DNA of 6,259 nt from an uncultured Lachnospiraceae bacterium (GTDB taxonomy: Bacteria; Bacillota; Clostridia; Lachnospirales; Lachnospiraceae), in contig CAMWLB010000184.1 in NCBI GenBank assembly GCA_947174985.1, positions 1 to 6,259 on the forward strand. The letters run 5' to 3'. The position numbers were made by a program, and so were the translations under genes. The notes under the pieces are model-generated. The model was not told where the DNA came from. It saw nothing but the letters and a program-made list of their open reading frames with translations, and did not search any database. This document shows, piece by piece, positions 5,583-6,259 of the stretch (the stretch's first letter is position 1; every line of letters starts with the position of its first letter).

Positions 5583-6259
5583 CTACTCCTGCTCCGCAAG
5601 ATAAAGTTTCACCCTGTTTTCTATCACGACGCTGACTTCCTCCAGACTCTTGTCACCCATGAAATAAAACTCCGCTTCCTCCTTAATAATGGCAATAACC
5701 TGCTCCGTCCGGTAGGACGTCGGCTTCGCATTGGCAATGCCCTCCCAGAACTTTTCCTCTATCCCCTCGGGAAGCGGATCCCTGATGATATGGCGGCCAT
5801 CACTTGTGTATGTGTTATAATAATAATCATACAGGTATTCCTCCACGCTCTTTTCCAGCGCCCCCTCGTGCACCGGCATGGCAAACCCCTGGGTTACCAG
5901 CGCCTGATTTTCCTCATCCAGCAGGAATCGTATAAACTGCCACGCCCCTTCCTTGTGCGTAGAATTGGCATTAATGGCGACGTACTCCATCTGCAGCCAG
6001 TTTACCATGCCATCCTCCGAAGGGTAGCCTGCCAGGACCATGCCTTGCGAGCCGATTCCCCGTTCCTGATCCACTATGTCTGAAAAACTGTCTATGTAGC
6101 CCGGGTAGGCGATCTCCTCCCATTCCCCGTTTCTCTCCGTCAGCCCGTACTGATTGGAAACCCGCAGTATCTGCTCCCAGAGCTCCCCGCTGAAGTCACA
6201 GGTCCTTTCTTCCCAGTCCACCATGCCGTAAAAATCCTCCGACATCTGGAAAAAATAGT
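5581..6259 (-). repeat. tandem duplication, copy 2 (truncated by the window edge)
   Basis: This is the second copy of the segment at 3306-3984, in the same orientation, offset 2275 bases, gapless as far as the window goes. The copies are clearly diverged, so the duplication is not recent, but the reading frame is intact in both, so both appear maintained. Confidence 0.85.
5583..6259 (-). CDS. second solute-binding lipoprotein, C-terminal part only
   Basis: Paralog of the 665-residue lipoprotein, aligning to its residues 442-665 without a gap. By hand count 169 of 220 residues match (about 77%). The frame is still open at the window edge: ahead of the internal Met at 6245 it reads Tyr-Phe-Phe-Gln, matching the paralog's Tyr-Phe-Phe-Gly, so this Met is not the start and the gene continues to the right. 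The sugar-binding-protein hinge motif HKEGAWQFIRFLLDEENQ is kept, as is the acidic C-terminal helix region ending RVKLYLAEQE. Differences concentrate in two patches, near the paralog's residues 487-511 and 528-533, where aromatic residues change. The protein is presumably also a surface lipoprotein, but its signal peptide is outside the window. The downstream small peptide frame and the complete paralog probably follow on one transcript. Confidence 0.88.
   Translation of the reverse strand, partial: YFFQMSEDFYGMVDWEERTCDFSGELWEQILRVSNQYGLTERNGEWEEIAYPGYIDSFSDIVDQERGIGSQGMVLAGYPSEDGMVNWLQMEYVAINANSTHKEGAWQFIRFLLDEENQALVTQGFAMPVHEGALEKSVEEYLYDYYYNTYTSDGRHIIRDPLPEGIEEKFWEGIANAKPTSYRTEQVIAIIKEEAEFYFMGDKSLEEVSVVIENRVKLYLAEQE

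Noticed and set aside
5475..6083. Plus-strand frame of 202 codons
   Set aside because: Mostly antisense to the second lipoprotein gene, whose coding sequence is confirmed by its paralog.
6243..6245. Met at 6245 as the true start of the second lipoprotein gene
   Set aside because: The frame continues upstream to the window edge and the upstream residues match the paralog, so the start is outside the window.

Overview
The window looks like a carbohydrate-utilisation locus of a gut-type Firmicute, most likely a member of the Lachnospiraceae or a related Clostridia. The basis is a cytoplasmic GH36 alpha-galactosidase of the Firmicutes type, a divergent AraC-family regulator, large lipoproteins whose C-terminal half resembles a sugar-ABC-transporter binding protein, AGGAG-type ribosome binding sites and sigma-A promoters. 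This placement is an inference; there is no rRNA or other taxonomic marker.

Layout from left to right. (1) Bases 1-121 hold a very good minus-strand promoter and the first six codons of a gene that leaves the window on the left. Its start codon lies in a 10-bp perfect hairpin with the Shine-Dalgarno in the loop. (2) 122-2311, minus: alpha-galactosidase, 729 aa. (3) 2312-2469: a divergent promoter region in which one TTGCAA can serve as the -35 box in both directions. (4) 2470-3360, plus: AraC-family regulator, 296 aa. Its last 17 codons and stop are read from the antisense strand of the next gene. (5) 3308-5305, minus: a 665-aa lipoprotein with a beta-rich N-terminal half and a solute-binding C-terminal half. 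(6) 5324-5452, minus: a 42-codon reading frame with a good Shine-Dalgarno and a convincing Sec signal peptide, 18 bases ahead of the lipoprotein. (7) 5583-6259, minus: the C-terminal third of a second copy of the lipoprotein gene, cut by the window edge. It is about 77% identical at protein level to the first copy (169 of 220 residues by hand count).

How the parts may work together (inference): the lipoproteins would capture a sugar or glycan fragment at the cell surface, a transporter outside the window would import it, and the alpha-galactosidase would remove terminal alpha-galactose in the cytoplasm. The AraC-type protein, divergent from the galactosidase gene, is the natural candidate regulator. 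An ATTGCAAA octamer occurs at the -35 of both minus-strand promoters and once more beside one of them, and could be its site or that of another shared regulator.

Most worth a second look: the hairpin around the start codon at 10-40, which has a competing alternative fold; the small secreted peptide frame between the two lipoprotein genes; the AraC tail made from antisense lipoprotein sequence; and the tandem lipoprotein copies, whose differences cluster in two short patches. No CRISPR array, insertion sequence, tRNA or rRNA was seen.
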